Both the position numbers and the translations under genes were made by a program. A stretch of 64,000 nucleotides of DNA, taken from Cohnella panacarvi Gsoil 349. Its GTDB lineage: Bacteria; Bacillota; Bacilli; Paenibacillales; Paenibacillaceae. Positions 25,055-34,610 of the stretch are shown here, piece by piece. Position 1 is the stretch's first letter. The number at the start of each line of letters is the position of its first letter. The notes under the pieces are model-generated. The model had not been told where the DNA came from and did not search any database. It worked only from the letters and a program-made list of their open reading frames with translations. The stretch is taken from contig NZ_KI911563.1 of NCBI RefSeq assembly GCF_000515335.1, positions 711,576-775,575 on the forward strand, read 5' to 3'.

Positions 25055-26383
25055 TTAGTACATCGTCAAATATTGATCGCGTTCCCATTGGTGGATTTGC
25101 GTACGGTACATATCCCACTCGATCTCTTTAAGCTCATAAAAGTGGCTGAGCGCGTGATCGCCGAGCGTCTCGCAAACGACTTCGTCGCGAAGCATTTCGT
25201 TGAGCGCTTCATGGAGGTTGACCGGCAAGCTCGGAATGCCCGAATCGATGCGCTCTTCTTCGCTCATCACATAAATGTTGCGATCGATCGGCGCCGGAGG
25301 CGTCAGCTTGTTCGCGATGCCGTCCAAGCCTGCTTTGAGCATGACGGCAAGCGCCAAGTACGGATTCGCCGTAGGATCCGGGTTGCGCGCTTCGATCCGC
25401 GTGCTAAGACCGCGGGACGCCGGTATGCGAACCATCGGGCTGCGGTTGCTTGCGGACCATGCCACGTAGCATGGAGCTTCGTAACCGGGAACGAGACGTT
25501 TGTACGAGTTGACCGTCGGGTTCGTGATCGCCGCGTAGCCGCGGGCATGCTTCAGGATTCCCGCCATGTATTGTCTAGCCGTAGCGCTCAAGCCGAGCTT
25601 ATCGTTCGGATCGTAGAACGCGTTCTCGTTGCCGCGGAACAGCGATTGATGACAGTGCATGCCCGAACCGTTCATTCCGAACAGCGGCTTCGGCATGAAC
25701 GTCGCATGCAAGCCGTGTTGACGCGCGATCGTCTTGACGACGAGCTTGAACGTCTGGATCTGGTCAGCGGCTCTGACTGCGTCCGCGTATTTGAAGTCGA
25801 CCTCGTGCTGGCCGGGAGCCGTCTCGTGGTGGGAAGCTTCGATTTCGAAGCCCATCTCCTCGAGCATAAGCACGATGTCGCGGCGGCAGTTCTCCCCGAG
25901 ATCCGTCGGAGCAAGGTCGAAGTATCCGCCTTGGTCGTTCAGCTCCGTCGTCGGATTGCCTTTATCGTCGGTCTGGAACAGGAAAAATTCAGGCTCGGGA
26001 CCGACGTTCATCGACGTAAAGCCCATCTCCTCCGCTTCTGCCAGCGCGCGCTTCAGAATGCCGCGAGGATCGCCGGCGAACGGGGTGCCGTCCGGCATGT
26101 ACACGTCGCAAATCAGACGGGCGACGCGATCTTGCGTAACCCATGGGAATACGACCCAAGTATCTAAGTCCGGATACAAGTACATGTCGGACTCTTCGAT
26201 CCGCACATAGCCCTCGATCGAGGAGCCGTCGAACATCATCTTGTTATCGAGCGCCTTGTCCAGCTGGCTTACCGGAATTTCGACGTTCTTGATCGTGCCG
26301 AGCAAATCCGTGAACTGAAGGCGGATGAACCGAACGTTCTGTTCTTTCGCAATCCGCTTAATATCCTCGCGAGTGTAGCCCAT
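25055..26383 (-). CDS. glnA: Glutamine synthetase, type I
   Basis: A 442-residue GSI-alpha enzyme that makes glutamine from glutamate, ammonia and ATP. Visible motifs are [10 protein letters not shown], the glutamate-binding [11 protein letters not shown], the ATP loop [16 protein letters not shown] and the Glu flap region [10 protein letters not shown]. The length and the lack of an adenylylation insert match the Bacillus feedback-inhibited form. It lies 29 bp after glnR in the same direction, the standard glnRA operon. The feedback-inhibited enzyme also controls GlnR in Bacilli. Confidence 0.97.
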   Translation of the reverse strand: MGYTREDIKRIAKEQNVRFIRLQFTDLLGTIKNVEIPVSQLDKALDNKMMFDGSSIEGYVRIEESDMYLYPDLDTWVVFPWVTQDRVARLICDVYMPDGTPFAGDPRGILKRALAEAEEMGFTSMNVGPEPEFFLFQTDDKGNPTTELNDQGGYFDLAPTDLGENCRRDIVLMLEEMGFEIEASHHETAPGQHEVDFKYADAVRAADQIQTFKLVVKTIARQHGLHATFMPKPLFGMNGSGMHCHQSLFRGNENAFYDPNDKLGLSATARQYMAGILKHARGYAAITNPTVNSYKRLVPGYEAPCYVAWSASNRSPMVRIPASRGLSTRIEARNPDPTANPYLALAVMLKAGLDGIANKLTPPAPIDRNIYVMSEEERIDSGIPSLPVNLHEALNEMLRDEVVCETLGDHALSHFYELKEIEWDMYRTQIHQWERDQYLTMY

Positions 26384-26412
26384 GACTGCCTCCTATAATG
26401 GCATATGCCGCA

Positions 26413-26826
26413 TTATTTGTTTTTGAAAAACCTCGATAGTTCGCCTTGGATAAGCGAAACTTGCCCTGGCCTCTTCCCTGCCATCAACTGCTGCTTCAGC
26501 ATGCGGTGGAGCTGGGAATCGGACATCTCGCGTCGCTTAACCTCCGATTGCTCGTTAATAACGGTCGCGTCGCTCTCATTCTGCCCGACGGGATTCATGA
26601 CTTGTTTGATCCCCGCGATATTAACGCCCTTCTCGATCAACGATTTGATCTCCATCAGACGTTCGACGTCATTAAAGGAAAAAAGACGTTGATTGCCGTC
26701 CGTGCGAGCGGGCTGAATGAGTTCGTGCTGTTCGTAATATCGGATTTGGCGGGCGGTCAGATCGGTCAGCTTCATCACGATGCCGATCGGAAACAGCGCC
26801 ATATTCCTGCGAATCTCGTCGCCCAT
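26413..26826 (-). CDS. glnR: Nitrogen regulator GlnR (MerR family)
   Basis: A 137-residue MerR-type regulator. The winged helix includes ALFPIGIVMKLTDLTARQIR and YYEQHELIQPARTDGNQR, and the dimer helix region follows. The C-terminal tail RPGQVSLIQGELSRFFKNK resembles the auto-inhibitory, glutamine-synthetase-sensing tail of Bacillus GlnR. It represses glnRA when glutamine is plentiful. Its promoter overlaps a large inverted repeat at 26855-26898. Confidence 0.95.
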   Translation of the reverse strand: MGDEIRRNMALFPIGIVMKLTDLTARQIRYYEQHELIQPARTDGNQRLFSFNDVERLMEIKSLIEKGVNIAGIKQVMNPVGQNESDATVINEQSEVKRREMSDSQLHRMLKQQLMAGKRPGQVSLIQGELSRFFKNK

Positions 26827-26854
26827 TCAATACCAACCTTCCAGAGTTTGACTA

Positions 26855-26898
26855 ATGTTTTTGAAATCACTTACATTGTAACGAAGTCGCAAAAACAT
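26855..26898. promoter_or_regulatory. Inverted repeat at the glnR promoter, putative GlnR operator
   Basis: The outer arms ATGTTTTTG (26855-26863) and CAAAAACAT (26890-26898) are exact complements. They flank a central palindrome TTAC-ATT-GTAA (26871-26881) that contains the -10. The canonical 17-bp GlnR/TnrA box TGTNA-N7-TNACA is not exactly present. Confidence 0.5.
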
Positions 26899-26903
26899 GT
26901 CAA
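26875..26903 (-). promoter_or_regulatory. Promoter of glnRA
   Basis: On the minus strand a consensus TTGACA (26903-26898), a 17-bp spacer and TACAAT (26880-26875). Confidence 0.8.
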
Positions 26904-26931
26904 GGAATGTAAGGTTTTAATAGGCCGTTTC

Positions 26932-28200
26932 TTATAAATATCCACGTTCGCGGAAATCCGACAGAACCCGCTGTACAGCAAACTTCACATGAGCATACGT
27001 TAGTCCGCCTTGCATGTATGCGATATACGGCTCCCTGATCGGGGCGTCGGCCGACAGCTCCAAGCTGCCACCTTGGATGAACGTTCCGGCCGCCATAATA
27101 ACGGGATGCTCGTACCCCGGCATGTCCCAAGGCTCGGGCACGACGTGCGCGTCGACCGCGGCAGCCGATTGAATCGCCTGCACGAAGTGGATGAGCGGCT
27201 CGGGGTCGCCGAAGCGAATCGCTTGTATGAGATCCGTCCGCGGATCGTCCCACCTCGGATGCGTCTCGAAACCGAGATTGCCGAAGATCGCCGCAGCGAA
27301 CACGCTGCCTTTGACGGCTTGGCCCACGAGCAGCGGGGCAAGGAACAGCCCTTGATAGATCGCTCTCGTCGTTCCGAGCATCGCGCCGACTTCCCCGCCG
27401 ATTCCCGGGGCGGTCAATCTGAACGCCGCAAGCTCGACGAGATCCGCCCTGCCGGCGATATAGCCGCCGCTCGTAGCCAAGCCTCCGCCCGGATTCTTGA
27501 TCAACGAACCAGCGATCAGATCGACCCCGACCTCCGTCGGTTCGGTCTCCTCCGTGAATTCGCCGTAGCAGTTGTCGACGAATACGACGGCTTGCGGACG
27601 CAAATCCTTCAGACGGCTGACCATGTCGCCGATCTGACCGACGGCGAAGGACGGCCGCCAATCGTACCCCCGAGAACGCTGAATCGCGAAAACTTTCGTG
27701 CGGTCCGATACCGCAGCCGTCACGCCGTCCCAGTCGATATCCCCATTGCTCAGCAGCGGAACGAATTTCGCTTGAATGCCCCAATCAGCGAGCGATCCGG
27801 TGCCGTCGCCCGGCTTTCCGATCACTTTATGGAGCGTGTCGTAAGGTTTGCCCGTTACGAACACGAGCTCGTCCCCGGGACGAAGCATGCCGAACAGCGC
27901 CGCCGAGATCGTATGCGTGCCGGATACGAGATGAGGCCGCACGATCGCCGCCTCCGCCCCGAAGACGTCCGCGTAGACGAGATCGAGTACTTCGCGGCCG
28001 CGATCGTTGTACCCGTACCCCGTCGACCCGGCAAAATGAAAATCGCTTACTTTATGTTTCTGAAACGCCTCGATCACTTTCCTTTGATTCCGTTCGACGA
28101 TACGGTCGATTCGGCGGAATCGATCGGAGACCTGCGTCTCCGCCGCCTCCTCCCATTGCGTCCATGCTTGTTCGAATGGTTGTTGCTTGCCGTCCCGCAT
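26932..28200 (-). CDS. ynbB: PLP-dependent methionine gamma-lyase family protein YnbB
   Basis: A 422-residue fold-type I PLP enzyme of the family once named aluminium resistance protein. The PLP lysine is in AGSLIKNPGGGLA, the aromatic/glycine region is TGYGYNDRGRE, and the phosphate-binding part is VSGTHTISAAL. Its substrate is not established. The gene order hflX-ynbB-glnR-glnA is the same as in Bacillus. It starts 34 bp after hflX. Confidence 0.9.
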   Translation of the reverse strand: MRDGKQQPFEQAWTQWEEAAETQVSDRFRRIDRIVERNQRKVIEAFQKHKVSDFHFAGSTGYGYNDRGREVLDLVYADVFGAEAAIVRPHLVSGTHTISAALFGMLRPGDELVFVTGKPYDTLHKVIGKPGDGTGSLADWGIQAKFVPLLSNGDIDWDGVTAAVSDRTKVFAIQRSRGYDWRPSFAVGQIGDMVSRLKDLRPQAVVFVDNCYGEFTEETEPTEVGVDLIAGSLIKNPGGGLATSGGYIAGRADLVELAAFRLTAPGIGGEVGAMLGTTRAIYQGLFLAPLLVGQAVKGSVFAAAIFGNLGFETHPRWDDPRTDLIQAIRFGDPEPLIHFVQAIQSAAAVDAHVVPEPWDMPGYEHPVIMAAGTFIQGGSLELSADAPIREPYIAYMQGGLTYAHVKFAVQRVLSDFRERGYL

Positions 28201-28234
28201 GACTTGACTTCCCCTTCAGCCTTTACGATTTCGT

Positions 28235-29518
28235 TTACATCCGATACTCCGTTAGCGCATGACCGCGCATCTCCATATCCGCAGGATTGATTCTCACGGT
28301 GAGCACCAGTTCTTCCTCGTCCGTATCTTGGGAAACGACTTCGCCTACGCGATAGGCGAGCGCGGCCAGATCGCCGCGGGACGCCGGAAACCGGAACTGC
28401 GCCACGTCGCCGAGCAACCGGTCCTCGATGACTTCGCGCAGCCGCGTTAAATCAGCCTCCGAGAAGGCGTTCATCCGAACGATATCGGGACCGCCCGGCA
28501 GAAGATCCAGAACTTCCGGATCGCACCGGTCGATTTTGTTGTACACGGTGAACGTCGGTTTGCCGCCGGCTCCGAGCTCCTGCAGCACTTCCTCGACGAC
28601 CTTCTGCTGGCGCTCGCGCATCGGCGAAGAGCTGTCGACGACATGCAGCAGCAAATCCGCTTCGTTCGCTTCCTCGAGCGTCGCGCGGAACGCGGCGACC
28701 AGATCATGCGGCAAATTCTGAATGAAGCCGACCGTGTCCGTCAAGACGACCTCTTTGCCGCTCGGCAACGCTAAGCCCCGCGAAGTCGGATCGAGAGTCG
28801 CGAACAGTTTGTCTTCCGCGAGAACGTCCGCGGCCGTCAATTGACGAAGCAGCGTCGACTTCCCTGCGTTCGTATAGCCGACGAGCGCGACCTGAATGAC
28901 GCCGGTTTTGCGCCGGCGTTCACGATGGATAACGCGATGCTGAACGACCGCTTCCAGTTGGCGCTTAAGCTCGCTGATCCGGTCGCGGATGTGACGGCGA
29001 TCCATCTCCAGCTTCGTCTCGCCTGGCCCTCTCGTGCCGATTCCGCCCCCTAGCCGGGATAAATTTACGCCATGGCCGGACAGACGCGGCAGCAAGTACG
29101 TAAGCTGGGCCAGCTCAACCTGAAGAATCCCTTCCCGAGTCTTCGCGCGGCCTGCGAATATATCCAATATGAGCTGCGTCCGGTCGATGATTTTCAAATC
29201 CAGCGCTTCTTCCAGGTTTCTCACTTGCGCCCCGGACAGCTCTTGGTCGAATATCGCCGTCGTCGCATCGGTCTGCTCGGCCATCTCCCTGATTTCCTGG
29301 GCCTTGCCTTTGCCGACGAACCACTTGGAATCGGGAACGTCTTTGTTCTGCATGATAGAGGCGATGACTTCAACCCCCGCAGTCTCGGCCAAAGACACGA
29401 GCTCGGCCATGGAATGCTCCGGATCCGAGCCGGAACGCTTTACTTCGTCCGTCACCAGACTGACCAGTATCGCTTTCTCTGCGACTTGGGCTTCCGTATC
29501 GTAGGTGTTCATTTTCAT
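28235..29518 (-). CDS. hflX: Ribosome-associated GTPase HflX
   Basis: A 427-residue GTPase that binds and splits stalled 50S or 70S ribosomes. The N-terminal HflX domain includes GKGKAQEI and FDQELSGAQVRNLE, and the glycine-rich linker has LSRLGGGIGTRGPGE. The G domain has G1 VGYTNAGKST, G3 DTVGFIQNLP and G4 NKID. The ATG at 29518 follows GAAGG by 9 bp; an upstream TTG at 29527 overlaps that site and is rejected. Confidence 0.95.
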   Translation of the reverse strand: MKMNTYDTEAQVAEKAILVSLVTDEVKRSGSDPEHSMAELVSLAETAGVEVIASIMQNKDVPDSKWFVGKGKAQEIREMAEQTDATTAIFDQELSGAQVRNLEEALDLKIIDRTQLILDIFAGRAKTREGILQVELAQLTYLLPRLSGHGVNLSRLGGGIGTRGPGETKLEMDRRHIRDRISELKRQLEAVVQHRVIHRERRRKTGVIQVALVGYTNAGKSTLLRQLTAADVLAEDKLFATLDPTSRGLALPSGKEVVLTDTVGFIQNLPHDLVAAFRATLEEANEADLLLHVVDSSSPMRERQQKVVEEVLQELGAGGKPTFTVYNKIDRCDPEVLDLLPGGPDIVRMNAFSEADLTRLREVIEDRLLGDVAQFRFPASRGDLAALAYRVGEVVSQDTDEEELVLTVRINPADMEMRGHALTEYRM

Positions 29519-29545
29519 TCGGGACAACCTTCTTTCTGCGCTCGA

Positions 29546-30520
29546 TCATAGGCTCCGTATGTCCTCGGGTCTAAGGGACATGAGCTCCTGCCGTCCCGGC
29601 GAGCCGCTCGGGTGTTGCGCGAGCAGCCGCACCGCCTGATTGCGGATCGCCCTCTCCAATACGTTGCGTACGAACCTGGCGTTGCTAAAATGATAGATCG
29701 ATTCGTTCTTCTCATCCACGATCAATTGGCGTAGCTTGGACAGCGATTGCGGCAGCAGCGTATACTCCCGCTCCTTCATCATGCCTTCCGCGATCTGCGT
29801 CAACTGGTCGATCGAATAATCGGGAAATTCGATCTGAATCGGAAAACGCGACGGCAAGCCGGGGTTCGTCATCAAGAACGCCTCGGTTTCCATCGTGTAG
29901 CCGGCCAGTATGAGCACGAACTGATTTTTGTGATCTTCCATCGCCTTCACGAGCGTGTCGATCGCTTCTTTGCCGAAGTCTTTCTCTCCGCCTCTGGCGA
30001 GGCTATAAGCCTCGTCGATGAACAGAACGCCGCCGATCGCCTTCTTCACGAGATCCCGGGTCTTCAGCGCGGTATGCCCGATATACTCGCCTACAAGGTC
30101 GGCGCGTTCCACTTCCACAAGATGTCCTTTCGCCAGCAGCCCCATTCCTTGGAACAGCTTGGCGATCAGTCGCGCCACCGTCGTTTTTCCCGTGCCCGGA
30201 TTTCCTTTGAACACCATATGGTACACTTGCGAAGGCGCCGAAAGCCCCGCTTCCCCGCGATATTGCGCGACCTGCAGCAGGGCGTAAATTTCGTACACCA
30301 ATTCCTTAACGTTGTCCAGACCGATCATCCGGTCCAGCTCTTTCTGCCATTCCAGCCACGGCCCCGTCTGCGGAAGCGAACGGTGCGCGATCGCTCCGTC
30401 GGGTCCCGCGGAGTGCGCGGATGGCTCGGCGTTGCGAAGAACGACGTTAATTTGCCGAGAAGGACGTGTGGCCGCGGCTGCGGCGTCTTTGGCACCGTGT
30501 GTTCCTATTTTCGCGTTCAT
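29546..30520 (-). CDS. spoVK: Stage V sporulation AAA ATPase SpoVK
   Basis: A 324-residue CbbX/SpoVK-type AAA+ protein. The first 60 residues are a poorly conserved tail. Walker A is GNPGTGKTTVA, Walker B is VLFIDEAYSLA, sensor 1 is LILAGY and the arginine finger region is NPGLPSRF. In Bacillus it is expressed in the mother cell and needed for spore maturation. The start follows GGGGGAGCG. It lies 27 bp before hflX, in the same order as the Bacillus spoVK-hflX-ynbB-glnRA region. Confidence 0.93.
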   Translation of the reverse strand: MNAKIGTHGAKDAAAAATRPSRQINVVLRNAEPSAHSAGPDGAIAHRSLPQTGPWLEWQKELDRMIGLDNVKELVYEIYALLQVAQYRGEAGLSAPSQVYHMVFKGNPGTGKTTVARLIAKLFQGMGLLAKGHLVEVERADLVGEYIGHTALKTRDLVKKAIGGVLFIDEAYSLARGGEKDFGKEAIDTLVKAMEDHKNQFVLILAGYTMETEAFLMTNPGLPSRFPIQIEFPDYSIDQLTQIAEGMMKEREYTLLPQSLSKLRQLIVDEKNESIYHFSNARFVRNVLERAIRNQAVRLLAQHPSGSPGRQELMSLRPEDIRSL

Positions 30521-30592
30521 CGCGCTCCCCCTACCTTGGCTATCGTACGATTAAGCCGCAGTAGCATTGTATTCGCGATGTTCAGCCCCTAG

Positions 30593-31258
30593 TCATAGGA
30601 ACAGCTTGCGGACGAACCACTTCGTATAGGCAAGCACTTCCCTGCCCTCGTGAAACCGTCTGTTCATCATTTTCGTGTCCATCGTGAATACGCGCACGGG
30701 ATCGTAATCGAGCGTACGCGCCATATCCGCGGCTCTCGAGCCGTGATACCAGTGGGTGACGATGGCGGCCGACGTCCATCCGTGCTCCTGCATGATTCGC
30801 TGCGCAAAAAGCAAGTTCTCGTAAGTATCTTGGGAGCTCTTCTCGAGCGTAACCGACTCTTCCGGCACCCCGCGGGCGATCACGTACGCGGCCGCTCCTT
30901 CGGCGTCCGTGATCCGGGAATTCGGGGTTCCCAGCCCGCCCGTCACGATGATTTGCGAGTATAGGCCTGCATTGAACAATTCGATCGCGTAATCCAGCCG
31001 TTCCTTCAGCGCCGGGCTCGGCTCCTCTCCCCACAAGCCGGCGCCGAGCACGATGCCGACGTCCGCGCGCGTGCTTTGCGCTTCCTCGGGCGTTCCGTCG
31101 AACGTTACGATCTTCGTATACAGCACGCCGCACCAAATCGCCGCGATCACCAGTCCAATGAAGACGGCCCGCAGCGCGCGGCGAATGAACGCAGAGCGCA
31201 ATAAGCCCGATTTCGCAGAACGAGAGGCCAGCGGCCCCTCTTCCGTCAACCTCCGCAT
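30593..31258 (-). CDS. YdcF/DUF218 family membrane-anchored protein
   Basis: A 221-residue protein with one N-terminal membrane helix (about 29-48) and a DUF218 Rossmann-like domain. Motifs are ADVGIVLGAGLWGEEPSPAL, IIVTGGLG, SQDTYENLLFA and AAIVTHWYHGSRA. Members such as SanA, ElyC and YdcF act in envelope polysaccharide or vancomycin-barrier functions, but the reaction is not known. It begins directly after the stop of the DUF402 gene, so the two are coupled. Confidence 0.85.
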   Translation of the reverse strand: MRRLTEEGPLASRSAKSGLLRSAFIRRALRAVFIGLVIAAIWCGVLYTKIVTFDGTPEEAQSTRADVGIVLGAGLWGEEPSPALKERLDYAIELFNAGLYSQIIVTGGLGTPNSRITDAEGAAAYVIARGVPEESVTLEKSSQDTYENLLFAQRIMQEHGWTSAAIVTHWYHGSRAADMARTLDYDPVRVFTMDTKMMNRRFHEGREVLAYTKWFVRKLFL

Positions 31259-31819
31259 TTACCCGTTTCCTTTCTCCCAGCCCAGTTTGTCCAAGAACGT
31301 ACGTCTGTGATTCAGGCTCATGTCGAAATAAGGGAACTTATTCTGGTTGATCAGCTCCATCAGCCGTGCGGCCGTGCGCTGCGCCATGGCGGAATCGCGC
31401 GGCGTAATCTGGCCCTCGTCCAGCGCTTCCTCCAGCTCGTCTTCGTCCAGAAGCAGCTTCTCTCCGCTCGGCAGCACGACGATATCGAGGAACAGGTCGT
31501 CGAACCACGGCACTTGCTGATCCGTCAGCCCTTGCGTCTTGCAAATGTCGATATACCATTGCACGACTTGACCTTGATCGTTGAACATCGTCGTCACGAC
31601 GAAATGCTCGCCCTTCGGAAAATGCTGCATCCACAAATATCCGCGATCCGCAAGGCACATCCGGCGTCCGTTGTATTCCTTCCATAGCGGGTCCCTTAGC
31701 TCATGTATGCGATACAGCGTAACGAATCCTTTGAACTGCGGCTCATCGACGGGAATGCAGGCATAGCTCTTCTTCAAAATCCGTCGCCAATTGGCTCGAT
31801 CCGAAAATTTACGTTTCAT
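31259..31819 (-). CDS. DUF402 domain protein (Ntdp/YgaC-like)
   Basis: A 186-residue protein. The DUF402 domain shows TLYRIHELRDPLWKEY, FNDQGQVVQWYIDIC and the acidic DDLFLDIVVLPSGE. Characterised DUF402 members are nucleoside di/triphosphate phosphatases; whether this copy is active is not shown. The start is taken as ATG 31819 (MKRKFSD). A TTG at 31825 is better spaced from AAAGGA and could be used instead. Confidence 0.8.
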   Translation of the reverse strand: MKRKFSDRANWRRILKKSYACIPVDEPQFKGFVTLYRIHELRDPLWKEYNGRRMCLADRGYLWMQHFPKGEHFVVTTMFNDQGQVVQWYIDICKTQGLTDQQVPWFDDLFLDIVVLPSGEKLLLDEDELEEALDEGQITPRDSAMAQRTAARLMELINQNKFPYFDMSLNHRRTFLDKLGWEKGNG

Positions 31820-31901
31820 AAGCAATGCCTATCCTTTCATTCAATCCAACATATACAGAGTCTAACACATCTTACCTTTGACAACCAAGCGTTACCGAAT
31901 G

Positions 31902-31946
31902 AAAAAGACCCCGATCAGCCTTCGCGCACGGGCTGTTCGAGGTCTT
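31902..31946 (-). terminator. Terminator of the class A PBP gene
   Basis: On the minus strand AAGACCTCGAACAGCC pairs imperfectly with GGCTGATCGGGGTCTT and is followed by TTTTC. Confidence 0.75.
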
Positions 31947-31958
31947 ATCGTCTACGTT

Positions 31959-34436
31959 CTACAGGTTATCGGACGGCGTTGCGCTCGCCGGAACGTCGCC
32001 CGGCGTCGGACTTTGGCTTCCGTCCGGGCTCGGCGGAGGCGATTCGACGGGCGGAACGATTCCGCCGCCGTCTTCTCCTTCGTTGCCCGGAACTTCCGGC
32101 GACTCTGTCGGCGTCTCGATCGGCGGAACGTCTTCCCCGCCCTCGCCTCCTTCGCCGGCCGGCGGCGGGGTGACGATCTCCTCGCCTGCCGGGATGTCTA
32201 GCGTCGCTTGCTCCGACGGCTCGCTTTCCAGCTTCTTCGCCGCTTGATAGGCGGTGACGTAATACGTATACGTCTTGCCGGGCTCGATCGTCATGTCGTC
32301 GAGAACGGTGTCCGGCACCTCTCCAAGCTCGCCGAAACCCGCTTCGGACGCCTCCTTGCGATAAATTTTGTAAGTCAGGCCCTCGCCTTCCGCCTTCGTC
32401 CATTCCAAATGAACGGAGCGGGTCGTTTCCGAGTATGCGGCCATCAAGCCGTCGATGCCCGGCAGCTTCTCTTCCTCCTTCAAATTGTCCGGAACCGGGA
32501 ACGACAGCTTCTTCTTCCCGTCGAGCGCCTTGGACATGACCGCGGAGAACATCTTCGCCGCCTCCCCGCTGCTCGTGGAAAGATGGTGAGTGGCGTCCGT
32601 CTTGTCGAATCCGGTCCAGACGGCCGCCGTCCATTCCGGCGTGTAGCCGACGAACCAAATGTCCCTGTTGCCGGGTCCGTTCGGGTTCTGCGTCGTCCCC
32701 GTCTTCCCGGCTACCGTGCGCCCGCTGATCGCGGCGTTCACGCCCGTGCCGCCTTTCTGCACGACGCCCTTCATCAGTTCCGTCAAATAATAAGCGGTCG
32801 TCTCGGACATGACCCGCTCCGCCTTCGGCGCTTTGTAAACGTAGACTTCATCGCCGTAGCGGTCCGTAATCGACAGCACGCTATGAGGATCCTGCAGCTT
32901 GCCGCCGTTGGCGAACGCGGCATACGCGCCGGCCATCTGCAACGGCGTCGCGCCGTACGTCAATCCGCCGAGCGCCATCGCAAGGTTGCGGTCGTCAGGT
33001 TCGAGCTTAATGCCGAGATTGTTCGCGAAAGCCGTGCCGGTCTTGACGCCGATCTCGTTCAGTAGCCAGACGGCCGATACGTTGCGCGATTCTTTGATCG
33101 CGAGGCTCATCGGAATTTCTCCGCGATATTTGTTTTTGCCGTTGGAGTTCGTCGGGCAATAGCCGTTAAAGCACTGCTTCACGTCCTGCACCGTGCTCCA
33201 CGGGAAGAACTTGCCCGACTCGATCGCCGGCCCGTACACCGCGATCGGTTTGAACGCCGACCCCGGTTGCCGCCGTTCGGTCACGCGATTGTAGCCTTGG
33301 TAATCGCGTCCCCCGAGCATGGCAACGATCGCGCCGTCGTGTTGGTCCATAATGACCATCGCGGCTTGCGCCTTCGTACCGTCTTTGCTTGTCTCGAACA
33401 GGCTGTCGTTCGCGAACGCCGTCTCCATCGCGGTCTGCGCCTTCGTGTCGATCGTCGTCTTGATCGTGTATCCCGAGCTGCGCAGCTCCTCCTCGGTCAA
33501 GCCGGTTTTATCCTTCGCTTCTTCGATGACATAATCGAGATACGATCTGTATTTGCCGTTCGCCTCCTTCACGTTCTTCGGGTTGAACTCGACTTTGGCG
33601 GCCGCGTCCCGCTCCTTCTCGGTAATGAGACCTTGATCCAGCATCAGCTTCAGCACGACGGCGCGGCGTTCCATCGATCTCTCCGGATTGCTGAGCGGGT
33701 TGTACACGTTAGGCGCCTTCGGAATGCCGGCCAGCGTGGCGATCTGCCAAATTTCCAGCTTGTTGAGATCGCTGACGTTGAAGTAATACTTCGCCGCCGT
33801 CTTCACGCCGTATTGGCCTTTGCCGAAGTAGATCCTGTTCAGGTACAGCTCCAGGATCTCGTCTTTGCTTTTATGATTTTCGAGCGCCAAGGCGATCGAC
33901 GCTTCCGTTCCTTTGCGGAAAAGCGTCTTATCGGCGTTCAGGAACAGGTTTTTGGCGAGCTGCTGCGTGATCGTGCTCGCGCCTTCGACCGCGCTGCGGG
34001 CGATGACGTCTTTCACGAGCGCGCGGCCGATGCCGAGCAGGTCGATGCCGCTATGCTCGTAGAACCGTTTGTCTTCCGTCGCCACGAACGCGTCCGTCAG
34101 CAGCTTCGGCATCTCGCCGATCGGCACGAATTCGCGGTTGCCTTCGGAAACATATAGCTTTGCGACCTCTTTGCCGTTCCGGTCGACGACGATGGAAGCC
34201 GTATCCAAGTTGAGCTTGTTAATGTTGGCCGTCAATATTCTTTCGCCGTTCAAGATGACGAGCAAATACCCTACGACCGCTAGCACGACCGCGAACAAGA
34301 GGATGAAAAATAGCCAGATGAGTGCTCTCTTCTTGCTTCCGGGAGGCCTCTTCCCTTTCTTTCGGCCTTTGCCGTTCCTTGGGTTCTTCGCTTTCGTACG
34401 CTGTACGGCGCTATCCAACGCGTCGGACTGATTCAT
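31959..34436 (-). CDS. Class A penicillin-binding protein (PBP1A family)
   Basis: An 825-residue peptidoglycan synthase. A basic N-terminal tail and membrane anchor (about 37-61) precede a glycosyltransferase domain with EDKRFYEHSGID and ASTITQQLAKN. The transpeptidase has SxxK in GSAFKPI, SxN in SRNVSAVW and KTG in GKTGTTQNP. A fibronectin-III-like module (about 670-760) and a Pro/Glu/Ser-rich tail ending in PSDNL follow. The start follows GGGGAG. It is monocistronic between two terminators. Confidence 0.95.
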   Translation of the reverse strand: MNQSDALDSAVQRTKAKNPRNGKGRKKGKRPPGSKKRALIWLFFILLFAVVLAVVGYLLVILNGERILTANINKLNLDTASIVVDRNGKEVAKLYVSEGNREFVPIGEMPKLLTDAFVATEDKRFYEHSGIDLLGIGRALVKDVIARSAVEGASTITQQLAKNLFLNADKTLFRKGTEASIALALENHKSKDEILELYLNRIYFGKGQYGVKTAAKYYFNVSDLNKLEIWQIATLAGIPKAPNVYNPLSNPERSMERRAVVLKLMLDQGLITEKERDAAAKVEFNPKNVKEANGKYRSYLDYVIEEAKDKTGLTEEELRSSGYTIKTTIDTKAQTAMETAFANDSLFETSKDGTKAQAAMVIMDQHDGAIVAMLGGRDYQGYNRVTERRQPGSAFKPIAVYGPAIESGKFFPWSTVQDVKQCFNGYCPTNSNGKNKYRGEIPMSLAIKESRNVSAVWLLNEIGVKTGTAFANNLGIKLEPDDRNLAMALGGLTYGATPLQMAGAYAAFANGGKLQDPHSVLSITDRYGDEVYVYKAPKAERVMSETTAYYLTELMKGVVQKGGTGVNAAISGRTVAGKTGTTQNPNGPGNRDIWFVGYTPEWTAAVWTGFDKTDATHHLSTSSGEAAKMFSAVMSKALDGKKKLSFPVPDNLKEEEKLPGIDGLMAAYSETTRSVHLEWTKAEGEGLTYKIYRKEASEAGFGELGEVPDTVLDDMTIEPGKTYTYYVTAYQAAKKLESEPSEQATLDIPAGEEIVTPPPAGEGGEGGEDVPPIETPTESPEVPGNEGEDGGGIVPPVESPPPSPDGSQSPTPGDVPASATPSDNL

Positions 34437-34504
34437 GTTGTTCTCCCCTTTGCTCCGTTTCTCATTCTCTCTCTAAAGTATGGTCATCGTAAATGATTCC
34501 TAAA

Positions 34505-34530
34505 TAAAGAACAACCCGCTAGCGGGTTGC
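34505..34530 (-). terminator. Terminator of hfq
   Basis: On the minus strand AACCCGCTAGCGGGTT is a perfect palindromic stem followed by GTTCTTTATTT. It lies about 80 bp after the hfq stop. Confidence 0.75.
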
Positions 34531-34610
34531 TCCTGTGCCGGTCTATTCCGTTAGACGTATTCCGCCTTGCAAAAGTTTCGCCGGTCGGCGATCTCGGGGG
34601 CGCGGATCGC

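Noticed and set aside
24804-25058. An 84-codon frame with a repeated 17-residue peptide over the 51-bp array
   Set aside because: Its TTG start lies inside the lexA terminator stem and its end runs into the glnA terminator; there is no ribosome site.
24968-26167. A 399-codon plus-strand frame opposite glnA
   Set aside because: It is antisense shadow of glnA and runs through the glnA terminator; composition is Arg/Val-rich with no motifs.
27010-28290. A 426-codon plus-strand frame opposite ynbB
   Set aside because: It mirrors a well-conserved PLP enzyme and has no ribosome site.
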